50,415 nucleotides of DNA, taken from assembly GCA_964558455.1 (NCBI GenBank), contig CAZLEE010000006.1:1-50415 (forward strand), read 5' to 3'. Shown here one piece after another: positions 35,061-43,729 of the stretch. Numbering within the stretch: position 1 is the first letter of the stretch; each line of letters starts with the position of its first letter. This stretch comes from DASRLE01 sp964558455 (GTDB lineage Bacteria > Verrucomicrobiota > Verrucomicrobiia > Limisphaerales > Palsa-1400). A program made the translations under genes and the position numbers. The notes below the pieces were generated by a model. It was given only the letters and a program-made list of their open reading frames with translations, was not told where the DNA came from and did not search any database.

Positions 35061-36275
35061 TCAGGTCGGGTGACCGGAGACAAGGTCGCTGAGCTTGAAG
35101 ATGGGGAGGAACATGCAGATGACAATGCCGCCCACCACCACTCCCAGGAAAACGATCAGGAGCGGCTCGATCAGCGAAGTCAGTCCGTTGAGGGTGTTCT
35201 CGATTTCCTCATCCAGAAAGTCCGCCACCCGTTCCAGCATGGCGTCGATTTTGCCGGTTTGCTCGCCGGCGGTCAACATACGGATGATCATGGTTGGAAA
35301 GATGGGATGTTTGCTCAGGGCGACGGAAATTCCTTCGCCGCGTTCAATGTCAATGGCGGCGGTTTTGATGGCCTCCTCCATGACGACATTGCCGACCGTG
35401 TTCTGAACAATGCCCAGCACCTCCAGAATTGGGACGCCGCTACGCACCAGCGAAGCCATGGTGCGGGCAAAACGGGCCAGGCAGATTTTGTGGGCGATGG
35501 GACCGAAAATCGGCAGCTTGATGCGTTTCGCGTCCCAATAGGCGCGACCGAGGGGGGTTTTGATGTAATAGAGCCAGCCGCCCACGATGGCTCCGCCGCC
35601 CACGATGAACAAAATGAAATAATGCTGCAACAAGTTGCTGATTTTGATGAGGTAGGCAGTGGGGGTTGGCAGATGCCCGCCTAGCTGGCTGAAAATGTCG
35701 CCAAAGACCGGCACGACCTTGACCAGGAGAAAAATAGTGATGCCGATGGCGACGATGGTCACGACAATCGGATACATCATGGCGGACTTGATCTTTTTGC
35801 GCAGGCGGGCCGTATTTTCCAAATAAGTGGCAAGTCGGGCAAGAATTTCCGCCAGCAACCCGCCTTTTTCCCCGGCACTAACCATCGAGTAATAGAGCCG
35901 GTTGAACACTTTGGGATGTTTTTGCAGGGCATCGGAAAAACTGTCCCCCCCTTCCACGCGGGTGGTGATGTCCTTGATGACGTCGCGGGTGACTTTGTTA
36001 TCCGTTTGTTCGGCCAGGGCCTGGAGTGACTGCACCATGGCCAGGCCGGCGTCGATCATGGTGGCAAGCTGGCGGGTGAACATGACCAGATCGGACAGGG
36101 GGACTTTGCCGCCGCTGGTGCGGCCTCTTTTGGAAAGCTTTTCCTGAATGGAAACGACCATCAGGTTACGATTCAACAAAGCCGCCACGGCGTTGGATTC
36201 CGACGAGGCATCCACACTGCTGCGAATCTCCCGGCCCGAGGCCGAATCCCGTGCTACATACGAAAAAGATGGCAT
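35061..36275 (-). CDS. type II secretion / type IV pilus inner-membrane platform protein (GspF/PilC)
   Basis: This 404-aa platform protein for pilus or pseudopilus assembly has two repeated T2SSF domains. The first (LVMFTRQLATMIDAGLAMVQ) starts near residue 63; the second (CLARFARTMASLVRSGVPIL) starts near residue 265. Membrane helices include PIVVTIVAIGITIFLLVKVV and the C-terminal PLLIVFLGVVVGGIVICMFL. No other pilus gene lies beside it. Together with dprA elsewhere in the window it would be compatible with competence pili, though a secretion role is equally possible. Confidence 0.92.
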   Translation of the reverse strand: MPSFSYVARDSASGREIRSSVDASSESNAVAALLNRNLMVVSIQEKLSKRGRTSGGKVPLSDLVMFTRQLATMIDAGLAMVQSLQALAEQTDNKVTRDVIKDITTRVEGGDSFSDALQKHPKVFNRLYYSMVSAGEKGGLLAEILARLATYLENTARLRKKIKSAMMYPIVVTIVAIGITIFLLVKVVPVFGDIFSQLGGHLPTPTAYLIKISNLLQHYFILFIVGGGAIVGGWLYYIKTPLGRAYWDAKRIKLPIFGPIAHKICLARFARTMASLVRSGVPILEVLGIVQNTVGNVVMEEAIKTAAIDIERGEGISVALSKHPIFPTMIIRMLTAGEQTGKIDAMLERVADFLDEEIENTLNGLTSLIEPLLIVFLGVVVGGIVICMFLPIFKLSDLVSGHPT

Positions 36276-36331
36276 ACTATGCGACTTATCTACGTAAGCA
36301 CGTCCCGCGCCATTTGCAACTGCGAGTCCCG

Positions 36332-36349
36332 TCCGCCGCTGGCGGCGGA
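36332..36349. repeat. hairpin immediately after leuB stop
   Basis: TCCGCCG, CTGG, CGGCGGA makes a 7-bp stem directly 3' of leuB on the - strand. No T-run follows, so it is more likely an mRNA-end stabiliser than an intrinsic terminator. Confidence 0.45.
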
Positions 36350-36350
36350 A

Positions 36351-37457
36351 TTACAAGGCGGCTGCGACCAGGTCGCCAACCTGCGCCGTGGTATAACCCA
36401 TTTTGCCCGCGGCCAGACTCTTGACTTTTTCGCGGGTGACCTTGATCACGGCAGCTTCGATGGCGTGCGCGGCGGCTGGTTCGCCCAGAAAATCAAGCAT
36501 CATCTGCCCGGCACAAATGGCCGCCAGGGGATTGATCACGCCCAACCCGGTGTATTTGGGCGCGCTGCCGCCAATCGGCTCGAACATGCTGGCCCCTTCC
36601 GGATTGATATTGCCGCCGGCGGCAATGCCCATCCCGCCCTGCACCATTGCCCCCAAGTCCGTGATGATGTCGCCAAACATGTTGTCCGTCACAATCACGT
36701 CAAACCACTCTGGATTCTTGACAAACCACATGGTGGTGGCGTCCACATGGGCGTATTCGCGCTTGACGTTGGCAAAATCTTTTTGGCCAACCTCGTGGAA
36801 GGCGCGATACCAAAGATCGAAGGCGAAGGTCAGGACGTTGGTCTTGCCGCAAAGGGTCAACTGGGATTTTTTGCCGGCGGCAATATCTTCGGGCTTGAGG
36901 CCGTGCCAGGGTTTGCCGCCGCGCCGTTTTTGGGCCAGCTCAAAGGCGAAACGCAAACAACGTTCCACGCCGCGCCGGGTGTTGACGCTTTCCTGGATGG
37001 CGATTTCGTTGGGCGTTCCCTTGAAGACAACGCCGCCTGTGCCGGTGTAAAGACCCTCGCAGTTTTCACGGATGACGACAAAATCAATATCTTCAGGCTT
37101 CTTGCCCTTGAGAGGGCAAAAGCGATCGTCGTAAAGTTTGACCGGGCGCAAGTTGATATATTGCTCCAGCTCGAAGCGGAGGCGGAGCAGGATGCCTTTT
37201 TCGAGAATGCCGGGTTTGACATCCGGGTGGCCGATGGCGCCGAGAAGAATGGCCGGGTATTTGCGCAATTCCTCCACCACGCTGTCGGGCAAAGCTTCCT
37301 TGGTGCGAAGGTAGCGCGCGCCGCCGAGATCGTAGTGGGTGTAATTGAGTTTCAGACCAAACCGCTGGCCGGCTGCGTTGAGCACCTTGATGGCTTCAGC
37401 AATGACTTCCGGTCCGGTTCCATCTCCGCCAATGACTGCGATATCGTAGTTTTTCAT
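36351..37457 (-). CDS. leuB: 3-isopropylmalate dehydrogenase
   Basis: This 368-aa NAD-dependent beta-decarboxylating dehydrogenase of leucine synthesis has characteristic segments AVIGGDGTGPEV, LLRLRFELEQYINLRPVKL (substrate arginines), VIRENCEGLYTG, VTDNMFGDIITDLGAMVQGG (metal aspartates) and MFEPIGGSAPKYTG. Tartrate and isocitrate dehydrogenases share the fold. The RLRFELEQYINLRP segment supports an isopropylmalate-type enzyme, and leuC is also in this window. ATG at 37457 is clear. Confidence 0.9.
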   Translation of the reverse strand: MKNYDIAVIGGDGTGPEVIAEAIKVLNAAGQRFGLKLNYTHYDLGGARYLRTKEALPDSVVEELRKYPAILLGAIGHPDVKPGILEKGILLRLRFELEQYINLRPVKLYDDRFCPLKGKKPEDIDFVVIRENCEGLYTGTGGVVFKGTPNEIAIQESVNTRRGVERCLRFAFELAQKRRGGKPWHGLKPEDIAAGKKSQLTLCGKTNVLTFAFDLWYRAFHEVGQKDFANVKREYAHVDATTMWFVKNPEWFDVIVTDNMFGDIITDLGAMVQGGMGIAAGGNINPEGASMFEPIGGSAPKYTGLGVINPLAAICAGQMMLDFLGEPAAAHAIEAAVIKVTREKVKSLAAGKMGYTTAQVGDLVAAAL

Positions 37458-37540
37458 CTTGGCCGCCGTTCAGGCGGTAAGGGATGCTACCGAACGAACG
37501 GCGGCTGGCAATCCAAATGTGCGCGACAATCAATCTGAAA

Positions 37541-38956
37541 TTAACTGCCGCCGGTCAGAATGCTCAAGGGACGCTTAAGTCGCAGCACGACCGTCGATGA
37601 AATGGGATCGGGCGCCTGGGCCGGAAGGTGAATGATCATGCCTTCCCCGGTGGATTCGGTGGCCAGGGATTTTTTGTTCGCCAGCAGAGAGGCGGATGCG
37701 GTCTTGTTCCGCAAGCCGGGGATGAGGAGTTGGCCGTTGGCCGGCCATTGGAAAACATGGAAGTAAAGAGTGGCCCCGCCGCGGCTCATTTTGGCGGTGC
37801 AACGGCCCCATGGAAATTGCCGGCTGAACGGGTTGGCAGTGGTATCGTGGATGGCTTTGCCATTCACCTTCATCCATCGGCCGACTTCCACGAGCCGTTG
37901 CGCGCTCGCATCCGGGATCAGCCCCTCGCCCGTTGGTCCGACATTCAGCAAGTAATTGCCGCCCTTGCTGGCGCAGTCAATCAGGTTGCGTATCAGTGTT
38001 TCGGTGGATTTCCATTGCTCGTCGTTTTTCTTGTAGCCCCAAGTCTGGTTCATGGTCATGCAGGATTCCCACTCCACGCCCGGACCGAAACCATTGGCGG
38101 GAATTTCCTGTTCGGGCGTGCCGTAATCGCCGGCGCGTTGCGTCCCGGTTTTGTCCATGCCAGCCATGCCGGCGCGGGATTTTCCGACGCGATTATTCAC
38201 GATAATGCCGGGCTGCAGGGAGCGAACGTACCGGCAAAGGTCCTCTCCGCGTTCAGGTGTCCAGGACTTCTCCCATTCGCCGTCAAACCAAAGGATCCCG
38301 ATGGGACCGTAACCGGCCAGCAATTCCTTGAGCTGACCCTTCATGTAATCCACGTAACGGTCAAAATCCGCCTCGTCCCCGCTGGCGGCGACCCACTTCC
38401 GCGCCGGGCGATAATCCGGGTGATGCCAGTCCATGATGGAATAATAAAAGCAAAGCCGCACCCCGGCGTCCTTGCAAGCCGCGGCCAGTTCCTTCAGCGG
38501 ATCGCGCTGGAACGGCGTGGATTTGATGCACCAATCGGTCAACCCCGACCGGTACATGCCAAAGCCGTCGTGGTGTTTACTGGTGATGACGATGTACTTC
38601 ATGCCCGCGTTTTTGGCGAGACGGACCCATTGTTTCGCGTCAAACTTCACCGGATTGAACTGCGGGATAAGTTTGGCGTATTCCTCCACCGGAATTTGCC
38701 GGTTGTTCAAAATCCACTCCCCTGCTCCATCGACCGGTTTTCCATCCCATTCACCGGCTGCCTGCGAATAGAGACCCCAGTGAATGAACAGGCCGAAGCG
38801 GGCTTCGTCGAACCACTTCATGCGCGCCGCGCGCTCTTTGGCAGATTCCTGCGCGCCGGGCTTTTCCATGGCGTTGGTCTGCGCCGCCAGAATTCCGCCG
38901 CCCAGCCCGGACAACAATCCGCAACAAGCGAGCGCCAAAAAGATTCGATTTTTCAT
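37541..38956 (-). CDS. secreted alpha-L-fucosidase (GH29)
   Basis: This 471-aa retaining fucosidase has a signal peptide (MKNRIFLALACCGLLSGLGG). The GH29 barrel shows RFGLFIHWGLYSQAAGEWDG, YIVITSKHHDGFGMY, RLCFYYSIMDWHHPDY and the nucleophile Asp in IGILWFDGEWEKSW near residue 222. Later come SKGGNYLLNVGPTGEGLIP and a beta-sandwich C-terminus. It would release terminal fucose from host or algal glycans in the periplasm or outside. I chose the ATG at 38956 because the signal peptide starts there. It follows the AAA/TOPRIM pair by 10 bp, but a functional link is unlikely. Confidence 0.92.
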   Translation of the reverse strand: MKNRIFLALACCGLLSGLGGGILAAQTNAMEKPGAQESAKERAARMKWFDEARFGLFIHWGLYSQAAGEWDGKPVDGAGEWILNNRQIPVEEYAKLIPQFNPVKFDAKQWVRLAKNAGMKYIVITSKHHDGFGMYRSGLTDWCIKSTPFQRDPLKELAAACKDAGVRLCFYYSIMDWHHPDYRPARKWVAASGDEADFDRYVDYMKGQLKELLAGYGPIGILWFDGEWEKSWTPERGEDLCRYVRSLQPGIIVNNRVGKSRAGMAGMDKTGTQRAGDYGTPEQEIPANGFGPGVEWESCMTMNQTWGYKKNDEQWKSTETLIRNLIDCASKGGNYLLNVGPTGEGLIPDASAQRLVEVGRWMKVNGKAIHDTTANPFSRQFPWGRCTAKMSRGGATLYFHVFQWPANGQLLIPGLRNKTASASLLANKKSLATESTGEGMIIHLPAQAPDPISSTVVLRLKRPLSILTGGS

Positions 38957-38966
38957 TTGTGTGCTT

Positions 38967-39698
38967 TCAGGCCTGTATCCCCGCCATCCCCCGGGCAACT
39001 TCTTCCAGACGCGCACGGAAACGGTCGTAACTCGGCATCACGATTTGCGCGGGCTGGATTCTGCCATTCCGAATCATATCGCACAGGTCGGCCAACTGCA
39101 TTTCTCTTGCTGCCAGAAATTCGTTCAACTGCTTTTTTGCCGGGTTGGGGCTGGCGTCATTTCCAGAAATGTCCTCAAAACGCGAACAGTGGTCATACGG
39201 ATTTTGCTGCACAGCACACAACAACCACGCTTCGCTTTTTGGCTTCGGAACCATCGGCACTCCAAACAAAAAGTTCTCCGCTTCGAAGCCCTGCAAGATG
39301 GAGTCCCACTTGTCCTGCCACAGACTGTTGCCTGCCGCGCACGTCCCATCGCTATCGCGGAAAAACACGGCGCCAACGGGCGAATGTGGCGCGGTTCGTT
39401 CCATGGCCATCCGCGCCAATGCCCGGGCATTTTTGAAAAAATAGATTGTCCCTATCGCTTTCCTCGATCCGGGCAGCGCCATTGCTTGAATCCGCTTCGA
39501 TCTTGAGGCGATGAGGCGCTCAGAAACGTACATGAAGGCCATCGCCTCCAGCGGCGAGTACCCCCAAATCGGCTCAACAAGCCGATCAATCATCAGAGCC
39601 ATCGGCCCGGCTCTGAACTCTTTACCCTCACATTCATCCGTGGTTGCCACGCAACTCCCGATGTCAGTCGGACCCTCGCCGGATAGCAGCAGAATCAT
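38967..39698 (-). CDS. TOPRIM-like (DUF4276-type) partner of the AAA ATPase
   Basis: The 243-aa protein starts MILLLSGEGPTDIGSC, which fits the conserved Glu strand of TOPRIM nucleases. VGAVFFRDSDGT near residue 113 fits the DxD motif, and PKPKSEAWLLCAV resembles the E-AWLL motif of DUF4276 proteins. It overlaps the ATPase gene by 4 bp (ATGA), so the two are translationally coupled. The ABC/OLD-type ATPase plus TOPRIM arrangement is that of split OLD-type and PARIS-like anti-phage systems. By analogy it would be the effector nuclease, though activity is not shown. Confidence 0.7.
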   Translation of the reverse strand: MILLLSGEGPTDIGSCVATTDECEGKEFRAGPMALMIDRLVEPIWGYSPLEAMAFMYVSERLIASRSKRIQAMALPGSRKAIGTIYFFKNARALARMAMERTAPHSPVGAVFFRDSDGTCAAGNSLWQDKWDSILQGFEAENFLFGVPMVPKPKSEAWLLCAVQQNPYDHCSRFEDISGNDASPNPAKKQLNEFLAAREMQLADLCDMIRNGRIQPAQIVMPSYDRFRARLEEVARGMAGIQA

Positions 39699-40867
39699 GG
39701 CATCGATTGGTTGGCGGGAAGATGAGCCACAAGATCGTCGAGTTTCGTGTCCACAAACACCTCGCCGGGACCGAGGGCGCGCAGTTTTAATTGCGTTTCC
39801 GGCAGATCAAAAAAACGCACACATTGGGTTCGTCCGTCCGTAGGCTTATAGATCAAAATGACGGCTTCGCGCGCAACCTCATCTGGAATGTAATTCAGAA
39901 TCATCGGACTATGCGTCGTGACGATAACCTGTTTGCCGATTTTGCCGAGGTCGATGAGCGATGCGACCAGTTTCTCCACCAGTTCCGGGTTTATTCCGTT
40001 CTCAATTTCATCGAACAGCAAAACCTTGTGGCGGCTATAAGCCTGCGCGAGTATCGCCATCACGCGAAGCATGCCGTCGTTAAGATGCGCGGCATCCACC
40101 ACCGAACCAGGACTGTAATTCTCCCAGACACGCAAGCCCTTCCACCCAAAGCGATAGCCCTTCACCATCCATTTCTCCAAGTGAGGATAGAATTCATGGA
40201 GTCGATTTTGAAGTTGACCGGGCGAATCTCCTGTTAGTTGGCCGAGGAATGCAGCCAGCTTTTCGCCGCCAATCCCGATGTCTTCGGCGCTACGCGCCCG
40301 CCGACGCAAAAGGTGTGGCGAGAGGAGTTCCAGGGATTTCAAACTTTGCAACATTTCCTTTACCCGGGATATATCTGGATGCGCGACTTTGAGTTGAAGG
40401 ATGGAAAGCACGGAACCTTCGTAAACCAAGTTAGGCCTATCGATCACTTGCCTGGGTTTATCCTCCGCCCTGGCGACAGTCAGTTGATTTTCACTTACTT
40501 CCAGCAGCACTTCACCACGTTTTTCTATTCGTTCAGATGTGCAGCGCAAGAGCGTCGTGTTGAAGCGTCCGCTCCACTGGACATCGCCCGATTCATCGAA
40601 ATGGAACAGCATCCGAAATTCAATGATCGGACTTCGTTTTCCGAGGTTGCAGGCTAGTTCGCTTTTTTTCCAATCGCGTTGAGCAAGCCACTCACCCATC
40701 CGCCCGATGGCTAGTTGTCCCAGAAAAGCGAATGCTTGAAGGAGCGTGGATTTGCCTGAACCATTCAGGCCGATGAGGCAGGTAAACTTTCCCAACTGTA
40801 GCCCGTTTGGCGGAAGATCAAAATCCGCGAGAGATTTAAAATTCTCAATGTGCAGTTTGGTAATCAT
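39695..40867 (-). CDS. AAA (AAA_21/OLD-like) ATPase of a two-gene putative defence system
   Basis: This 390-aa ABC-type ATPase has N-terminal ITKLHIENFKSLADFDL and Walker A GLNGSGKSTLL near residue 32. A signature-like AAHLNDGMLRVMAILAQAYS, Walker B VLLFDEIENGINPELVE near 284 and H-loop VIVTTHSPMIL near 319 follow. The family senses DNA ends or phage proteins and activates a partner. The ATG at 40867 is preferred over a start 9 codons upstream. It is the first gene of the pair with the TOPRIM-like protein. The exact substrate and trigger are unknown. Confidence 0.85.
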   Translation of the reverse strand: MITKLHIENFKSLADFDLPPNGLQLGKFTCLIGLNGSGKSTLLQAFAFLGQLAIGRMGEWLAQRDWKKSELACNLGKRSPIIEFRMLFHFDESGDVQWSGRFNTTLLRCTSERIEKRGEVLLEVSENQLTVARAEDKPRQVIDRPNLVYEGSVLSILQLKVAHPDISRVKEMLQSLKSLELLSPHLLRRRARSAEDIGIGGEKLAAFLGQLTGDSPGQLQNRLHEFYPHLEKWMVKGYRFGWKGLRVWENYSPGSVVDAAHLNDGMLRVMAILAQAYSRHKVLLFDEIENGINPELVEKLVASLIDLGKIGKQVIVTTHSPMILNYIPDEVAREAVILIYKPTDGRTQCVRFFDLPETQLKLRALGPGEVFVDTKLDDLVAHLPANQSMP

Positions 40868-41000
40868 CGGCAATACAATGTTATGGGAACACAATCTTCA
40901 GGCAATTTCGATATATTTCTCGTGCGTTCGGGCGGGACCGAACAGGAAAATGGGTTGGTTTCCGTTTTTGCGCCGGATGGCATGGGGCTGGTGTGATGGC

Positions 41001-41319
41001 ATGTTCATGAAGATGATGGCGGCCTTGTTTGCTGTTGCGATGATTTTCGTCCTCGGCCTGGGCATGGGGTTCCTGGCGCACCGATGGTCGCTGTTCAGCC
41101 AGCCTTCCCGTGATTCGGACGTTCTGCCTGCGCAGGTAAAAAATCTCCGCCAGCTTGTCACGGTCAAGACCCGCCGGTTCGTTGCGATTGTTCGGCAAAG
41201 ACTTGGAACAGAACGCGCGGGCCATCGCAGTGGAAAACCTGCGGCGGACGGCGGAACGGGCGAAGGTGAAATTGACGGCATTTCTCTGCCAACCGGGCTT
41301 CACGGCGGCGGATATTTGA
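41001..41319 (+). pseudogene. decayed DUF4230-like membrane protein
   Basis: The frame from ATG 41001 encodes one membrane helix (MMAALFAVAMIFVLGLGMGF) and then VKNLRQLVTVK, like the start of DUF4230 proteins. Coding character then moves to the +1 frame: LFGKDLEQNARAIAVENLRR and AERAKVKLTAFL, ending TAADI-stop at 41317-41319, like a DUF4230 C-terminus. The central domain is missing. I read it as an internally deleted, frameshifted relic. A coincidence of frames is possible. Confidence 0.4.
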
Positions 41320-41402
41320 ACAAAATAACGCCCCGATGGCGGCAAAATCCAATAAATCCCTCTTGGCAGTCCGCCTTCCTTCTGTTTAGCTTGACGCGAT
41401 TA

Positions 41403-43712
41403 ATGAACGCATTGCGTTTGCTGACCGTTATTTTTCTGCTCCTTGTATCGCCCTTTGTCTGTCGAGCACAGCAAAGTGCGTCTCCGTATATTAGCGGCTC
41501 CACTCCGCAAAGCACCTTCTCGTCCGTGGGGAATACGAACTATTTTGAACAGGGCGTGATTGCGAGCAACGAAAACGCCACGGTGACGGCCGACAAGGCG
41601 ACCTATGAGGACGCGACCCGCGAAGTGCTGGCGGAAGGCGATGTGACCATATTGGATCACGGCCACATCTGGCGGGGCACCAATTTTGTCTATAATTTCA
41701 AAACCGGCGCCGTGCGCGCGGGGACGTTCAAATCGGTGCAGGGGCCGTTCAACCTGACCGGGCAACACCTCACGGGCAACAACAGCAGCAATGTCTATAC
41801 GGCGACGAACGCGTTCATCACCACGGATGATGTCGAAAGGCCCGCCTACCGGATTCGCGCCCGCTCCATCACCATCGCGGTGGGGCAATATTTCGAAGCG
41901 TATCAGGCAACCCTGTTTTGGGGAAAGATGCCGGTCTTTTATTTTCCCCATTATAAGCGGTCCCTCGGCCAGCACCCGGACAATTGGGAGTTCGCGCCCG
42001 GTTACCGCAGCATTTTCGGGCCGTATTTGCTCAGCGCCTACAACTGGTATGGCAACGGCGTGCTCGACGGGACGGTGCATATGGATTTGCGCGAGTCGCG
42101 CGGCGTGGCGGTGGGGCCGGATTTGGCGCTGCATATGGGCGTGTGGGGCGAGGCTTCCTTCCGGTATTATTACGCGGACGATTTGGATCCGGGCGCCGAT
42201 GGCATCACCGCGCCGCATGTCGGCCAAAACCGGCAACGGGCGTCCTTCTATTATGAGGTTCATCCCGCGACCAACCTCAGCGCCAAAGTGGTGATGGATT
42301 ACCAAAGCGACCCGCTGATCCTGCGCGATTTTTTTGAGGGCGAATACAACACCAACGTTGAACCCGCCTCCTACGCGGAGGTGTCGCAATTGTGGCCCAA
42401 CTACACGCTGGACATGATGGTGCAGCCGCAAGTGGTGAATTACTTCGAGACGGTGGAACGCCTGCCCGACATCAAGCTTTCGGGGGCGAAACAGCAAGTC
42501 GGCAACTCGCCCATTTATTATGACAACGAAAGTTCCGCCGGCTATTTCAAGCGCGCCTTCTCGGAGACGAACACGCTCTATACCCTGACCAATTTCACCC
42601 TGAATCCGGTGCCGCCGGTGGGCGTCAGGACGCCGTATCAAACCACGACGAACCCTCCGCCAAGCGATTATTCGGGTTCGCGCATCGACACGTTCCATCA
42701 AATCGCCATGCCGGAAACCCTTTTCGGCTGGCTGACCCTGACCCCGAATATGGGGGGGCGCCTGACGTATTACGGGGATGTGGACGGGCCGGCCATTCAC
42801 ACCAACCAACAATTGCGGGCCGTCTTTGACACGGGAATGGATGTTTCAGCCAAGGCTTCGCGGGTCTATAGCGACGCGGAAAGCAGCCTGCTTGATGTAA
42901 ACGAACTGCGCCACATCATCGAACCGGAAGTGGACTATGTCTATATTCCGAATCCGACCCGTTCATCGAGCCAGGTGCCGCAGTACGATTACGCATCGCC
43001 CAGCCTGCGCCTGATGCCGATTGAATTTCCCGACTACAATGATATTGACACCATCGACGGCGAAAACGTGGTGCGGCTGGCTTTGCGCAACAAACTGCAA
43101 ACCAAACGGGCCAACGGCGTGGAAGACTTGATTAATTGGGCCGTTTACACGGATTGGAGCTTGCACCCCACCACCAACCATCCGTTTAGCGACCTGTATT
43201 CGGACCTGGAGTTTCGCCCGCGCTCCTGGCTGACTCTCGCTTCCGCCACGCGCTACAACATGGCGAGCAACATGTGGCGGGAAGCAATCGAGCGCATGGT
43301 CATTCAACCTTCAACCGCCTGGAGTTTCGCCCTGACCTACCGCTATTTGGTGAACAATGACCAGGAGTTGGAAGAGTATCCCGGGGAAAACCTGCCCGGC
43401 CACAACCTTGTCGGGGTCAGCTTTTATTATCGGCTGAACGAAAATTGGGGTCTGCACATCGCCGAGATGTACGAAGCCCAATACGGCGGAATGCAGCAAC
43501 AGGTCTATGCCATTTCCCACGATTTGCGCAGTTGGACGGCAGCCCTGATGTTCCGCGTCACCCAAGGGCAGGACCAACCCACCGACTTCACAGTGGGCCT
43601 GACTTTTTCGCTCAAGGCCTTTCCGCGTTTCGGTTTGGGTTCAGACAGCGACCACCCCGCCGGATCGTTGTTTAACGGCGACGCCCTGTTGGATCCGCCG
43701 GCGCGGTTCTAG
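41403..43712 (+). CDS. lptD: LPS-assembly protein LptD-like outer-membrane protein
   Basis: This 769-aa protein has a signal peptide (MNALRLLTVIFLLLVSPFVC), an N-terminal OstA/LptA-like beta-jellyroll (about residues 55-180, with VTADKATYEDATREVLAEGD) and a long beta-barrel region from about 190 (PVFYFPHYKRSLGQHPDNWE, FAPGYRS) to the C-terminal strands (DFTVGLTFSLKAFPRFGLG). LptD inserts lipopolysaccharide in the outer leaflet. Barrel cysteines typical of enterobacterial LptD are not evident. The upstream in-frame extension is antisense to the ATPase gene and not used. LptE is not seen nearby. Confidence 0.85.
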   Translation: MNALRLLTVIFLLLVSPFVCRAQQSASPYISGSTPQSTFSSVGNTNYFEQGVIASNENATVTADKATYEDATREVLAEGDVTILDHGHIWRGTNFVYNFKTGAVRAGTFKSVQGPFNLTGQHLTGNNSSNVYTATNAFITTDDVERPAYRIRARSITIAVGQYFEAYQATLFWGKMPVFYFPHYKRSLGQHPDNWEFAPGYRSIFGPYLLSAYNWYGNGVLDGTVHMDLRESRGVAVGPDLALHMGVWGEASFRYYYADDLDPGADGITAPHVGQNRQRASFYYEVHPATNLSAKVVMDYQSDPLILRDFFEGEYNTNVEPASYAEVSQLWPNYTLDMMVQPQVVNYFETVERLPDIKLSGAKQQVGNSPIYYDNESSAGYFKRAFSETNTLYTLTNFTLNPVPPVGVRTPYQTTTNPPPSDYSGSRIDTFHQIAMPETLFGWLTLTPNMGGRLTYYGDVDGPAIHTNQQLRAVFDTGMDVSAKASRVYSDAESSLLDVNELRHIIEPEVDYVYIPNPTRSSSQVPQYDYASPSLRLMPIEFPDYNDIDTIDGENVVRLALRNKLQTKRANGVEDLINWAVYTDWSLHPTTNHPFSDLYSDLEFRPRSWLTLASATRYNMASNMWREAIERMVIQPSTAWSFALTYRYLVNNDQELEEYPGENLPGHNLVGVSFYYRLNENWGLHIAEMYEAQYGGMQQQVYAISHDLRSWTAALMFRVTQGQDQPTDFTVGLTFSLKAFPRFGLGSDSDHPAGSLFNGDALLDPPARF

Positions 43713-43729
43713 GGCGGCCGATCACAATA

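Noticed and set aside
37628..39436. 602-codon + strand frame
   Set aside because: Antisense to the fucosidase and TOPRIM-like genes.
40746..41402. Upstream extension of the lptD frame
   Set aside because: It runs antisense through the ATPase gene and the relic. The signal peptide places the start at 41403.
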